Assembly (NCBI RefSeq): GCF_001439665.1 | Contig: NZ_LMAK01000011.1 | Coordinates: forward strand, 62,001 to 126,000 | Direction: 5' to 3' | DNA length: 64,000 nt | Origin: Formosa algae | GTDB taxonomy: Bacteria > Bacteroidota > Bacteroidia > Flavobacteriales > Flavobacteriaceae | Position numbers and translations under genes: made by a program | In this document: in pieces, positions 27,073 through 36,131 of the stretch | Layout of the letters: the number at the start of each line of letters is the position of its first letter | Numbering within the stretch: the first letter of the stretch is position 1 | Notes under the pieces: generated by a model | Seen by the model: the letters and a program-made list of their open reading frames with translations, nothing else | What the model was told of the DNA's origin: nothing | The model's database searches: none

Positions 27073-28091
27073 TATTGTAAATCTATATTAATTCCGAAAT
27101 AGCTAGAACTTGCCGCACTTGAATATTTGGCATAGGTATAACTAAATCGCATTTTATTCATTTTAATTGCGATTCCTGCAGATAGACCTGAGAAATTACG
27201 CTCATCAACTATTCTTAACTCCTCGCCTCTTCTAAAACTATACCCCAATCTGATATTAAAACCACTGTCCGGAAATAATTCTGCACCTAAAATTGTACGA
27301 CGTGTTATGTTTTGTAAAAACGTAACGTCTTCTTCGGTTTGATTTCCTTCTAAATCACTTTCTACACGCGATGGATTTGACACAGCAATGGGCCATTCTT
27401 GTAAATTCTCGAAAGTGACATGCCAACGAATAGGCACATTTTCTAACTTTTGAGAAAACCCTAAATCCACTTCAAATGGTAAAGGTTCATTTAAACCTGC
27501 ATAAGTTGTAATTTGTGTTCCAAAGTTTCGAACAACTAAAGCGGCATTAAAGTTTAATTTTTTATCCATATAAAGAATACCAAAATCCATGGCGGCTCCT
27601 ATAGACGAATATTGCTCTAAAGATGAAGAGATAAATTTTACATTGGCACCTACATAAAAATCTGAACCACCTACACGTGTTGCATAACCTAAAGATAGCG
27701 CTGCTTCATTTCCACTAAATGTTCCGGTTTCATTTCCGTCTTCATCGTATCCTTGAAACTCACCATAATTTACATAGGTAATACCTCCATGTATGGTTTG
27801 TGTACGCCTGTCGTAAGTATAAGCATATGCTGCAGTACCATAACTAACGGCTCCTAAATGACTGGTGTAATTTAAAGCGAGCTGATTATCCATTTCAACA
27901 TTAATGGTTGCTGGATTGTATAGTGCTTGAGTGACATCGTAGTCGACATTGGTAAGCACTTTACCACCTAAAGCCGCTTGGCGTGGGGAAGACACTAAAT
28001 TTAGAAATTGATAAGTTGACTCACCACCCAATTGTGCGGATGCGACATAACTACAACAACCCATAAAAAATAATGCTAATTTTCGCCTCAT
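27072..28091 (-). CDS. porQ: Type IX secretion system protein PorQ
   Basis: A 339-residue outer-membrane beta-barrel of the PorV/PorQ family. I start it at 28091, where MRRKLALFFMGCCSYVASAQ gives a proper signal peptide; the 16 upstream codons in the open frame would not. The mature protein opens with LGGESTYQFLNLVSSPRQAA followed by LGGKVLTN, the standard PorQ beginning, and then alternating amphipathic strands to the C-terminal FSYTYAKYSS end. PorQ is needed for secretion or surface attachment of T9SS cargo. Adjacent to cmk, an arrangement I recall in other Flavobacteriaceae. Confidence 0.92.
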   Translation of the reverse strand: MRRKLALFFMGCCSYVASAQLGGESTYQFLNLVSSPRQAALGGKVLTNVDYDVTQALYNPATINVEMDNQLALNYTSHLGAVSYGTAAYAYTYDRRTQTIHGGITYVNYGEFQGYDEDGNETGTFSGNEAALSLGYATRVGGSDFYVGANVKFISSSLEQYSSIGAAMDFGILYMDKKLNFNAALVVRNFGTQITTYAGLNEPLPFEVDLGFSQKLENVPIRWHVTFENLQEWPIAVSNPSRVESDLEGNQTEEDVTFLQNITRRTILGAELFPDSGFNIRLGYSFRRGEELRIVDERNFSGLSAGIAIKMNKMRFSYTYAKYSSAASSSYFGINIDLQ

Positions 28092-28210
28092 ACAGATGCA
28101 AATTAAATAAATCTTAAGTTTAAAACGTCGATTTATCAATTATATTTTTCAGACTCCAAAATTGATGTCGAAACCGTGATACCATGTATATACATTGACT
28201 TCACTCTAAA

Positions 28211-28248
28211 AAAAAGCATCCAAGCGTATATTGCTTTGGATGCTTTTT
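28211..28248 (-). terminator. Terminator after lon
   Basis: Stem aaaaagcatccaa (28211-28223) with ttggatgcttttt (28236-28248), 12-nt loop, T run on the minus-strand transcript. It lies 34 bp past the lon stop. Confidence 0.9.
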
Positions 28249-28282
28249 ACTTATATATTAAGGTAACTGCTTTATTTTAAAA

Positions 28283-30733
28283 CTATAAAGTTTTGGCATT
28301 TTTCACTTTCTCTTCTGTTAAAGCGAACTTTAAAACATCACTCATATCTGTGACATAATGGAATGTTAGTCCTTTTAAATACTCTTGCTTTATTTCTTCA
28401 ATATCGCGTCTGTTATCTTCACATAACATGATTTCTTTAATCTTAGCACGTTTTGCAGCAAGAATTTTTTCTTTTATTCCGCCAACAGGTAACACTTTAC
28501 CACGTAATGTAATTTCTCCTGTCATGGCTAAACTACTTTTTACTTTACGCTGTGTAAATAAAGAGACTAAAGAGGTTAACATGGTTACACCTGCACTTGG
28601 ACCATCTTTAGGCGTTGCACCTTCTGGCACGTGAATGTGTACATTATATTTATCGAAAACATCTGGGTTTAAGTCTAATTCTTCAGCATTGGCTTTAATA
28701 TATTCCATAGCAATGGTAGCCGATTCTTTCATGACTTTACCTAAATTACCCGTAATGCTTAAGTTTCCTTTTCCTTTAGATAAAATAGATTCTATAAATA
28801 AAATATCTCCACCAACACGTGTCCAGGCCAAACCTGTAACCACACCAGCTACATTATTGTTTTCGTATTTATCGCGTTCTAATTTTGGTCCGCCTAAAAC
28901 TTCAATAATATCTTCATTAGAGATTTTTACATTGTATTCTTCTTCTAAAGCAATGTTTTTTGCAACATAACGCACCATTTTTGCAATTTGTTTTTCTAGT
29001 CCACGTACTCCAGATTCTCTAGTATACCCTTCAACTATTTTTTCTAATTGCGGCTTCCCTATTTTAACATCTTTGTCTGTTAACCCGTGTTCTTTAATTT
29101 GCTTAGGTAGTAAGTGACGCTTAGCAATTTCTACTTTTTCTTCTATAGTATAACCTGTAACGTTTATAATTTCCATACGGTCTAATAAAGCCGGCTGAAT
29201 AGAATTAAGGCTGTTAGAGGTTGCCACAAACATTACTTTAGACAAATCGTAACCTAATTCTAAGAAATTATCATGAAAAGCACTGTTTTGTTCTGGATCT
29301 AAAACTTCTAATAATGCTGAAGATGGATCGCCTTGGTGCGAGTTAGATAGTTTATCAATCTCATCTAAAACAAACACAGGATTAGAGGTTCCTGCTTTTT
29401 TAAGACTTTGTAAAATACGTCCTGGCATAGCACCAATGTATGTTTTTCTATGTCCGCGTATTTCTGCTTCATCACGTAAACCCCCTAAAGATACACGAAC
29501 ATATTCGCGACCTAAAGCTTCTGCTATAGATTTTCCTAAAGATGTTTTACCAACACCTGGAGGTCCGTACAGACATAAAATAGGAGATTTCATATCGTTA
29601 CGTAATTTTAGAACGGCAAGATATTCAATAATACGACGCTTAACATCTTCTAAACCATAGTGATCGCGATCTAAAATACGTTGTGCACGTTTTAAATCAA
29701 ATTTATCTTTACTAAATTGCTCCCAAGGTAAATCTAAAAATAAATCTAAATAATTACGTTGTATAGAATATTCCGCAACTTGCGGATTCATACGTTGCAT
29801 TTTAGCTAATTCCTTTTCAAAATGTTTAGAGATGGTTTCGTTCCATTTTTTCTTTTTAGAACGCGCGCGCATCTCTTCAACTTCTTCTTCATAACTCACG
29901 CCACCCAATTCTTCTTGAATGGTTTTCATTTGTTGATGTAAGAAATATTCGCGTTGTTGTTGGTTCATATCGCTTTGAACCTTTAACTGTATGTCGTTTT
30001 TAAGCTCTAATTTTTGAAACTCAACATTCATATAACGTAAAGTTTCTAAAGCACGTTCTTTAAGGTCGTTTGCCTCAAGAAGACTTTGCTTTTCCTTTAC
30101 GGTTAAGTTCATATTAGAAGCTACAAAGTTGATTAAAAACGAATTGCTTTCAATATTCTTAATAGCAAAAGAGGCCTCTGTTGGAATACTCGGGCTTTCT
30201 TTAATAATTTGAAGTGATAATTCTTTAATAGAATCTATAATAGCATCAAACTCTTTGTTTTTCTTTTCCGGTCTTACCTCAGGAACTTCAGAAATAGTAG
30301 CTGTTAAGTAAGGCTCTTCAGAAGTCACTTCTTTAATCTTAAAGCGTTTTTTACCTTGTATAATAACCGTTGTATTACCGTCAGGCATTTTTAGAACTCT
30401 TAAAATACGAGCTACAGTTCCAGTTTCGTAGATATCTTTAGCTTCTGGGTCTTCTACATTTTCGTCTTTCTGAGACACAACACCTATTACTTTACCATTT
30501 TTATTGGCATCGTTTATAAGTTTAATAGATTTATCTCTGCCAGCAGTAATAGGAATGACAACACCAGGAAATAACACAGTATTACGTAAAGACAATATTG
30601 GTAAAACTTCTGGAAGTTCTTCTTTATTTATGGCTTCTTCATCTTCTGGAGTCATTAAAGGTATTAATTCTGAATTCTCATCAAACTCTTGAAATGACAA
30701 ACTGTCAAGACTTAAAAAATTAGATTTTTTCAT
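28283..30733 (-). CDS. lon: ATP-dependent protease La (Lon)
   Basis: An 816-residue AAA+ protease degrading misfolded and regulatory proteins. An N-terminal LON substrate-binding domain (about 45-240) precedes a coiled region, the ATPase domain with Walker [13 protein letters not shown] near 388 and Walker [11 protein letters not shown], and the serine-lysine protease domain with [14 protein letters not shown] (catalytic Ser near 708) and [13 protein letters not shown] (catalytic Lys). It is complete with no anomalies. It stands alone between its terminator and a 247-bp upstream gap. Confidence 0.97.
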   Translation of the reverse strand: MKKSNFLSLDSLSFQEFDENSELIPLMTPEDEEAINKEELPEVLPILSLRNTVLFPGVVIPITAGRDKSIKLINDANKNGKVIGVVSQKDENVEDPEAKDIYETGTVARILRVLKMPDGNTTVIIQGKKRFKIKEVTSEEPYLTATISEVPEVRPEKKNKEFDAIIDSIKELSLQIIKESPSIPTEASFAIKNIESNSFLINFVASNMNLTVKEKQSLLEANDLKERALETLRYMNVEFQKLELKNDIQLKVQSDMNQQQREYFLHQQMKTIQEELGGVSYEEEVEEMRARSKKKKWNETISKHFEKELAKMQRMNPQVAEYSIQRNYLDLFLDLPWEQFSKDKFDLKRAQRILDRDHYGLEDVKRRIIEYLAVLKLRNDMKSPILCLYGPPGVGKTSLGKSIAEALGREYVRVSLGGLRDEAEIRGHRKTYIGAMPGRILQSLKKAGTSNPVFVLDEIDKLSNSHQGDPSSALLEVLDPEQNSAFHDNFLELGYDLSKVMFVATSNSLNSIQPALLDRMEIINVTGYTIEEKVEIAKRHLLPKQIKEHGLTDKDVKIGKPQLEKIVEGYTRESGVRGLEKQIAKMVRYVAKNIALEEEYNVKISNEDIIEVLGGPKLERDKYENNNVAGVVTGLAWTRVGGDILFIESILSKGKGNLSITGNLGKVMKESATIAMEYIKANAEELDLNPDVFDKYNVHIHVPEGATPKDGPSAGVTMLTSLVSLFTQRKVKSSLAMTGEITLRGKVLPVGGIKEKILAAKRAKIKEIMLCEDNRRDIEEIKQEYLKGLTFHYVTDMSDVLKFALTEEKVKNAKTL

Positions 30734-30980
30734 ATATATATTTAAGTCAATCTGTCATACAATAACACGTATTACAGATTGTTTTATGTTTATAATGCTT
30801 TTAATATTTAATTACATGCTTTAATATTAGCCTATTAACGCTATGTTCCTAAAAATAATCAGTATCTATTTTTCAATTAATATGCCAAGCTAATATGAAA
30901 TTGAAAAACTTTTATTTCTAAAACTGTAACAATTAATGAATACCTTCATCTATATATTAAACCAAATGAAATTTTTGTAG

Positions 30981-31535
30981 TTGTTACCAACCAATCCACA
31001 TATCGATACACTTATAACACGTTGTAAATCTGGAGACCAATCGGCACAATTGGAGGTTTATAACAGATATTATAAAGCCATGTATAATACGTCTTTTAGA
31101 ATTGTAAAAAACAGTTTTGAAGCCGAAGATATTATGCAAGAATCTTTTTTAAAGGCCTTTACTAAGTTAGAGACTTTAAAAGATATAAAAACATTCGGAG
31201 CTTGGTTAAAGCGCATTGTTGTGAATAATAGTATACAGCACTTTAATAAAAACCATACGTATGAAGATGTGCCTTTTGATACGGTAATGTATAAAGTTGA
31301 AGACACAACAGTCGATTTAAATCAGGATAATGATGCTAAAGCACAAGCCAAGCAAGTCATGCAAACCATGAATACGCTGAAAGATAATTACAGAATAGCA
31401 CTAACCTTACATTTGATTGAAGGTTACGATTACGAAGAAATGTCTAGTATTATGAATGTGAGTTATGCCAATTGTAGAACGACAGTTTCTAGAGCTAAAG
31501 AAAGTTTAAGACAAAAATTACAACAGGTAGTTTAA
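30981..31535 (+). CDS. ECF-type RNA polymerase sigma factor
   Basis: A 184-residue sigma-70 family regulator. Region 2 includes YNRYYKAMYNTSFRIVKNSF and AEDIMQESFLKAF; region 4 is YRIALTLHLIEGYDYEEMSS with the helix-turn-helix NVSYANCRTTVSRAKESLRQ. The start is a TTG immediately after an in-frame TAG at 30978-30980, and the next Met is residue 34, inside region 2, so the TTG is needed. It heads a four-gene run with a likely anti-sigma factor next, followed by envelope proteins, suggesting control of an envelope response. Confidence 0.92.
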   Translation: MLPTNPHIDTLITRCKSGDQSAQLEVYNRYYKAMYNTSFRIVKNSFEAEDIMQESFLKAFTKLETLKDIKTFGAWLKRIVVNNSIQHFNKNHTYEDVPFDTVMYKVEDTTVDLNQDNDAKAQAKQVMQTMNTLKDNYRIALTLHLIEGYDYEEMSSIMNVSYANCRTTVSRAKESLRQKLQQVV

Positions 31536-31547
31536 AAGATAAAGATT

Positions 31548-32117
31548 ATGATACCAGAAGATAAATTAGATGATCTTTTTAAGACGTTACAACACGATTT
31601 TGATGTTGAAGAACCTAATGCCCATCATGAAGATCGGTTTTTAGCTAAATTAAAACATCAGAATACCGTAAAACAACCTACTGCAATTAAAAATAGCTAC
31701 TCCTTCATTAAACCCATAATGGAAGTAGCAGCAACAGTAATACTGTTATTAACGTTAACCTTTGCCTTTCAAACAGAAGACAATCCCACAGATTTAGCAA
31801 GTGTATCTCCAGAAATGGCAAAAACACAAAGTTTTTTTAACGCTACAATTGCTCAGGAATTAAAAGAATTAGAAAAAGAAAATGCTCCAGAAGTACAACC
31901 ATTAATACAAGATGCTTTAAAACAATTAAATATTCTTGAAACCGATTATAATAACCTAAAACAAGATTTAAACAAGAGTGGTCATGATAAACGCGTGATT
32001 TATGCCATGATTGCAAATTTTCAAAACCGGATTGAAATCTTAGAGACTGTTTTAGAAACTATAGATACTGTAAAACAATTAAAAAATATATCAAATGAAA
32101 ACAAGAACACCATATAA
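31548..32117 (+). CDS. Probable membrane anti-sigma factor
   Basis: A 189-residue protein with a soluble N-terminal part (MIPEDKLDDLFKTLQHDFDV, ...DRFLAKLKHQ), one membrane segment at about 52-70 (PIMEVAATVILLLTLTFAF) and a periplasmic helical coiled-coil-like domain (ELKELEKENAPEVQPLIQDA onward). It lacks a classical zinc anti-sigma HxxxCxxC motif. Position directly after the ECF sigma gene (12-bp gap) and the single-span topology support an anti-sigma role, which remains inference. It overlaps the next gene by 23 bp. Confidence 0.7.
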   Translation: MIPEDKLDDLFKTLQHDFDVEEPNAHHEDRFLAKLKHQNTVKQPTAIKNSYSFIKPIMEVAATVILLLTLTFAFQTEDNPTDLASVSPEMAKTQSFFNATIAQELKELEKENAPEVQPLIQDALKQLNILETDYNNLKQDLNKSGHDKRVIYAMIANFQNRIEILETVLETIDTVKQLKNISNENKNTI

Positions 32118-33180
32118 CATCATCTTTTTACTCTTACTCATACCTTTTATGGCATTGGCAAACACACCAGTTAAAGCAAAACACACAAGGAAAAAAGTAA
32201 TAAAAAAAGAGTTTAATGTTAATAGTAATGCGACTTTAAGTATAGATAATAGTTACGGAAATGTAGATGTTATTACATGGAATGAAAATCGTATTGTTTT
32301 TGAAATTACCATTACAACTAACGGAAACGACTCTGAAAAAGTTCAGAATAAATTAGAAGATATTACTGTAGAGTTTAATGCTACACCAAGTTTTGTATCT
32401 GCCAAAACTCTGTTTAGTAAAACAAAATCTAAATGGTGGGATTGGACTGGTTCGAGTAATGTGAATATGAAAATTAATTACATTGTCAAGATCCCCATTA
32501 CTAACAGTGTAAATTTAAGTAACGACTATGGCGCAATTAATTTAGATAAACTTGAAGGTCGTGCAAAAATTAATTGCGATTATGGTAAAATTACAACCAA
32601 AGAATTAATGGCAGATAATAATGAAATAGAATTTGATTACACCTCTAACTCCTATTTTGAATACATTAAAAGCGGTACCATTAATGCAGATTATAGTGGC
32701 TTTACAGTTGCCAAAACCAAAGACCTACTTATTGAAGCCGATTATACTAATAGTAAAGTTGAAATAGGTGAAAACGTAACCTATAATTGTGATTACGGAA
32801 GTATGACCATAGATATGGTTAACAATTTTAAAGGTGAAGGCGATTATTTAACCGTGGTTATTGGCGATGTTTATAAATCGGTTCACATTGATGCCGATTA
32901 TGGCTCTATAAAAATTAAAAACATGACAGCTAATGCCAATAATGTACGCATAGACTCAGATTATGTCGGTATAAAAATTGGTTACGATCCTAAGTATGTT
33001 TTCGACTTTGAATTGGATTTAGAGTATGCCGATTTAAGAGATCAAGACGGATTCGAATTTAGCTCAAAACGTATTGAATCTAGCGACAAATATTATAAAG
33101 GGTATTACGGTCGTGCAAACTCAGGAAACACTGTAAAAATTAATTCAGATTACGGAAGCGTATCATTCATAAAAAACTAA
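32095..33180 (+). CDS. DUF4097-type exported beta-helix protein
   Basis: A 361-residue protein with an N-terminal signal peptide (hydrophobic 9-22, ending MALANT). The mature part repeats a short unit around DYG or SYG: IDNSYGNVDV, SNDYGAINLD, NCDYGKITTK, NCDYGSMTID, DADYGSIKIK, NSDYGSVSFI. This is the repeating strand pattern of DUF4097/DUF2807-like beta-helical domains. The function of the family is not established. The ATG lies inside the end of the anti-sigma gene, pointing to translational coupling. Confidence 0.75.
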   Translation: MKTRTPYNIIFLLLLIPFMALANTPVKAKHTRKKVIKKEFNVNSNATLSIDNSYGNVDVITWNENRIVFEITITTNGNDSEKVQNKLEDITVEFNATPSFVSAKTLFSKTKSKWWDWTGSSNVNMKINYIVKIPITNSVNLSNDYGAINLDKLEGRAKINCDYGKITTKELMADNNEIEFDYTSNSYFEYIKSGTINADYSGFTVAKTKDLLIEADYTNSKVEIGENVTYNCDYGSMTIDMVNNFKGEGDYLTVVIGDVYKSVHIDADYGSIKIKNMTANANNVRIDSDYVGIKIGYDPKYVFDFELDLEYADLRDQDGFEFSSKRIESSDKYYKGYYGRANSGNTVKINSDYGSVSFIKN

Positions 33181-33199
33181 TCATCAAATCAATCTAAAA

Positions 33200-33934
33200 A
33201 TGAAAACAGTTATTTTAAAAAGCGTAAGTATACTTGGTGTACTAGCCTTATCATTAACCTCTTGTGCGCAATACAGCACTAACAGTATAAGTGGCAACGG
33301 AGATGTTGTTACGACTAAAAGAACGACAGATACATACGACGATATTTCATGTTCTGGCTCTATGGATTTTATACTTGTAAAAGGTACAGAAGGTGACATT
33401 ACTCTACAAGGAGAATCTAATTTGTTAGAGTATGTTATAACGGAAGTCCATAACGATGTGTTGGTTGTAAAGATTCAAGATGGCGTAAATATTAGAACCA
33501 TAAATAATGATATTATTATTACCATTCCATTCGAAAAAATTTCTAAAGTATCATTAACCGGCTCTGGAGATTTATACAATCAGGATACGATAGAAACAGA
33601 TAATTTAAAAGCCAGTATCACGGGTTCTGGAGATGTTATTTTAGATGTCATGACGAGCGAAATCAAAGGAAGTGTTACGGGTTCAGGGGATTTAACTTTA
33701 AAAGGTAAAACAGAAAAGTTAGATGTTAGTGTTACGGGATCAGGAGATTTTCACGGCTTTGATTTAGACTCACAAAACACCGAGGTTACGGTTACAGGTT
33801 CTGGAGATGCTGCTGTTGTATCTACAGAGCATATTAAAGCTCGAGTATCTGGTTCTGGTGATATTGTATATAGAGGAAATCCTAAACAAGAAGATACTAA
33901 AGTGTCTGGTTCTGGGAGCATAGAAATGGAGTAA
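33200..33934 (+). CDS. Head-GIN-domain (DUF2807) lipoprotein with GSGD repeats
   Basis: A 244-residue protein with a lipoprotein signal (lipobox LTSC, Cys near residue 23). The C-terminal half carries seven regularly spaced GSG turns: LTGSGDLY, ITGSGDVI, VTGSGDLT, VTGSGDFH, VTGSGDAA, VSGSGDIV and VSGSGSIE, about 18-20 residues apart, as expected of a right-handed beta-helix with one GSGD turn per rung. The repeats are also visible in the DNA between about 33550 and 33925. Members are common in Bacteroidota and their role is unknown. Last gene of the ECF operon, 19 bp after the DUF4097 gene. Confidence 0.85.
   Translation: MKTVILKSVSILGVLALSLTSCAQYSTNSISGNGDVVTTKRTTDTYDDISCSGSMDFILVKGTEGDITLQGESNLLEYVITEVHNDVLVVKIQDGVNIRTINNDIIITIPFEKISKVSLTGSGDLYNQDTIETDNLKASITGSGDVILDVMTSEIKGSVTGSGDLTLKGKTEKLDVSVTGSGDFHGFDLDSQNTEVTVTGSGDAAVVSTEHIKARVSGSGDIVYRGNPKQEDTKVSGSGSIEME
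33552..33922 (+). repeat. Degenerate in-frame repeat encoding T/S-GSGD turns
   Basis: Seven copies of an approximately 54-60 bp unit whose core reads like acgggttctggagat with synonymous changes. It lies wholly within the head-GIN lipoprotein gene and reflects the beta-helix rungs. Confidence 0.7.
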
Positions 33935-34042
33935 AAACTAACATAACTCACTTTAATACTAAATATTAAAGCCGGAATTAGATTATATTTTGGGCTAAAA
34001 TCGAAATGGTAATATAGCTATCTCCATTTAGGTCTGTAAAAA

Positions 34043-34076
34043 TTAATTCTCTTGCCGCTAGCAGCAAGAGAATTAA
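34043..34076. other. 13-bp perfect inverted repeat with unknown role
   Basis: ttaattctcttgc (34043-34055) pairs with gcaagagaattaa (34064-34076) around an 8-nt centre. It lies 109 bp after the head-GIN gene and 94 bp before the AraC gene. On the plus strand no T run follows; a modest T run follows only on the minus strand, where there is no gene to end. It could be a plus-strand terminator of weak type, an operator or an mRNA-end stabiliser. Confidence 0.5.
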
Positions 34077-34169
34077 AAACAGTAACTTAAACCGTTCTAA
34101 TTAAATGAAATTTTTTCATTATTAATTTAAATTAGCTATAAAACACCCTGTTTTCAAAATATTAATACC

Positions 34170-35039
34170 TTGAAAAACATACCTAACATAACATTTCAAA
34201 AAGACGAAAACACTACAGATTTTGAGTTCATCAACCTTACAACCTTATTTGACAAATTATCACACGTAGAAGACCATAATCCAACGCAACCTCATAGAAT
34301 TTCGTTTTTTGCCTTATTGGTTGTTACCCAAGGTACAGGCAGCCATCAAATAGATTTAATAGATTATGAAATAAAGTCAGGAACCGTTTTAAAAATTGCT
34401 AAAGGTCAAGTGCATGCTTTTCAAAAGAATCCAAATTACCAAGGCTATTTAATCTTATTTACCGAAAGTTTTGTGCTTCATTATTTTTCAAAATCGTCTA
34501 TTAATCTCATTTCACACTTATACAACCACTACCTCTTCTCTCCTATTTCAAATGAAATTTCTCTAAACGAAACCTTTCTAAGTCAATTAAAAAGTGAAAT
34601 ACAAGAAGACAACTCGGTGACCCAGAAAAACATCATCGCGTCTGTAATTAACATCTATCTGCTTCAACTAGAAAGACATGCTAAAACTAAAGTGTTCGAA
34701 AATTACAATCCGAAGCATTTAGATGTATTTATTGCTTTTAAAAACCTAGTAGAAAACCATTTCACGACCACTCGAAATGTCCAAGATTACTCCGAAATGT
34801 TATCTATTTCGCGTAAACTTCTTAATCAATTGGTTAAAAATATCACCTTAAATACTGCCAAAGTGTATATTGATAATTATGTAGTGTTAGAAGCCAAGCG
34901 CAACATCATTACAACTAAGCAAAGTATTAAAGAGATTGCTTTCGAAATGGGATTTGACGAAGTGACCAACTTCACAAAGTTTTTTAAAAAAAATACTGGC
35001 GTAAGTCCGAAGGTTTTTAAATCTGAAGTCAACCAATAA
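34170..35039 (+). CDS. AraC-family transcriptional regulator
   Basis: A 289-residue regulator with an N-terminal cupin-like sensor domain (VVTQGTGSHQIDLIDYEIKS, then a GxVLKIAKGQVHAF motif) and a C-terminal double helix-turn-helix (about 190-285): VQDYSEMLSISRKLLNQLVK and QSIKEIAFEMGFDEVTNFTK followed by FFKKNTGVSP. The start is a TTG at 34170; no other Met occurs before residue ~210. The metabolite sensed is unknown. Neighbouring genes on the same strand (MoaF-like protein and SDR) are candidates for control, but gaps of more than 100 bp separate them. Confidence 0.88.
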   Translation: MKNIPNITFQKDENTTDFEFINLTTLFDKLSHVEDHNPTQPHRISFFALLVVTQGTGSHQIDLIDYEIKSGTVLKIAKGQVHAFQKNPNYQGYLILFTESFVLHYFSKSSINLISHLYNHYLFSPISNEISLNETFLSQLKSEIQEDNSVTQKNIIASVINIYLLQLERHAKTKVFENYNPKHLDVFIAFKNLVENHFTTTRNVQDYSEMLSISRKLLNQLVKNITLNTAKVYIDNYVVLEAKRNIITTKQSIKEIAFEMGFDEVTNFTKFFKKNTGVSPKVFKSEVNQ

Positions 35040-35210
35040 TTCCCACATTTACCATTTTTAGCTTCACTTGTATCAGCTGTTTTTAATTAAATCGGCGCAA
35101 TTTTGTATGGAATTACTGCAACTACCTTTTTAACAAATTAGTAGCTGGATAAGAAATAATAGTGAGAACGATACATTCAACTTTTAAGTATCACTTTAAA
35201 ATTAATTGCA

Positions 35211-35654
35211 ATGAAGACAAAATTTATAACACTTATGTGTTTAGCCGTATTAGGTTTAGGACAGGTTTTTGCTCAAAATCAAACAGAACATACTGCTTTC
35301 AAATTTGGAGAAGCAGAACACTTTTTAGATGGCTATTCGTTTAACTTCCAGTATCAAGACGGAAAAGCATTACATATGTCATTTAGTGATGGTAAAGCTG
35401 AATACGAATGGATTCTGGGGCCTAAAAAAGGTAATGGTAATACCAACATACCGTATCGCTCGCGTAAACTTAGTGAACATTCCTATTTAATAAATTGGCA
35501 TGAAACCGGTAAAAAAGATTATTTAACCCTAGTGGTAGATTTCGAAAAGATGATTGTGCATAGTTCGATTATCGTAGGGTATGAAAACCAACCAGAACGG
35601 CCTTTAAAAACGGTATTTTTAACAGGAATTATTGACCATTTAAAACAAGACTAA
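35211..35654 (+). CDS. Exported MoaF-like (lipocalin-type) protein
   Basis: A 147-residue protein with a signal peptide (MKTKFITLMCLAVLGLGQVF, cleavage near AQ). The mature domain reads FDGYSFNFQYQDGK-like strands, including YSFNFQYQDGKALHMSFSDG, then PYRSRKLSEHSYLINWHETG and LVVDFEKMIVHSS. This matches the beta-barrel pattern of MoaF-related and phenolic-acid-decarboxylase-like proteins as I remember them. Ligand and activity are unknown. It is two bases upstream of a tiny Cys/coiled-coil gene, so the two form an operon. Confidence 0.65.
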   Translation: MKTKFITLMCLAVLGLGQVFAQNQTEHTAFKFGEAEHFLDGYSFNFQYQDGKALHMSFSDGKAEYEWILGPKKGNGNTNIPYRSRKLSEHSYLINWHETGKKDYLTLVVDFEKMIVHSSIIVGYENQPERPLKTVFLTGIIDHLKQD

Positions 35655-35656
35655 AA

Positions 35657-35854
35657 ATGAGTAAAGTAGCAGAATGCCCAACATGTGGCGGCAAATGTAA
35701 AATTAAAGAAACACATGGCAAAGTGAGTTACCAAGCCCTGCAAGACGATGAATTAATTAAAAAAGTAGGGCAATTAAAAAATGCCATGCAAAAAATTCAA
35801 GAGAAAGCTGAAACTTTAGAAAAAGAATTAGAAGCCTTAAAAAGCACAATGTAA
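35657..35854 (+). CDS. Small CPxCGGxC plus coiled-coil protein
   Basis: A 65-residue protein. Residues 7-14 (CPTCGGKC) hold three Cys in a zinc-ribbon-like turn, resembling half of a DnaJ-type zinc motif. Residues 31-65 are a heptad-rich helix (LIKKVGQLKNAMQKIQEKAE then TLEKELEALK) likely to form a coiled coil. The two-base gap to the preceding exported protein suggests co-translation, although this protein has no signal peptide. I do not recognise a function. Confidence 0.6.
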   Translation: MSKVAECPTCGGKCKIKETHGKVSYQALQDDELIKKVGQLKNAMQKIQEKAETLEKELEALKSTM

Positions 35855-36131
35855 AAGACGTTTTTAAAGAAAAATTACGAGAAACTTATAGTAATGAAAA
35901 TCGCAAACTTTGCATTAATTCCTATTTTAAAAACGAGATTACAAAGTGGCACCGTGAATATAGATATGCTCAATCATATTTCTGAAGATTTGCCATTAGA
36001 ATGATGACAATAGTACTAAACTACACTCCGTTTTTATTCCTTTTAGAATTATAAATTTGTAGGTATTTGAAATAGTGTGCATTCAGAACGAAAAAGCCAT
36101 TAAAATACTAACTGAAAACAAAATTTAAAAC
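35855..36131 (+). pseudogene. Possible gene debris between the small Cys protein and the SDR gene
   Basis: No intact gene is visible. One frame has a 36-codon ORF at 35894-36004 starting MKIANFALIPILKTRLQSGT, with protein-like composition but no typical context. Another frame from 35851 stays open without a start and ends YRYAQSYF. Just before the SDR gene (about 36076-36119) a short open stretch VCIQNEKAIKILTENKI ends in a stop. Together they look like remnants of one or more deleted genes, but chance open frames cannot be excluded. Confidence 0.25.
36052..36059 (+). promoter_or_regulatory. Putative -7 box of the SDR gene
   Basis: TAAATTTG is an exact TAnnTTTG match 72 bp upstream of the ATG at 36132; the -33 side is T-rich without a clear TTG. 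Confidence 0.3.

Noticed and set aside
26624-27091. 155-codon open frame opposite cmk
   Set aside because: Antisense shadow of cytidylate kinase; the composition is not that of a real protein.
28635-28970. Plus-strand open frames opposite lon (also 28428-28634 and 29436-29660)
   Set aside because: All lie in the reverse complement of conserved Lon sequence.
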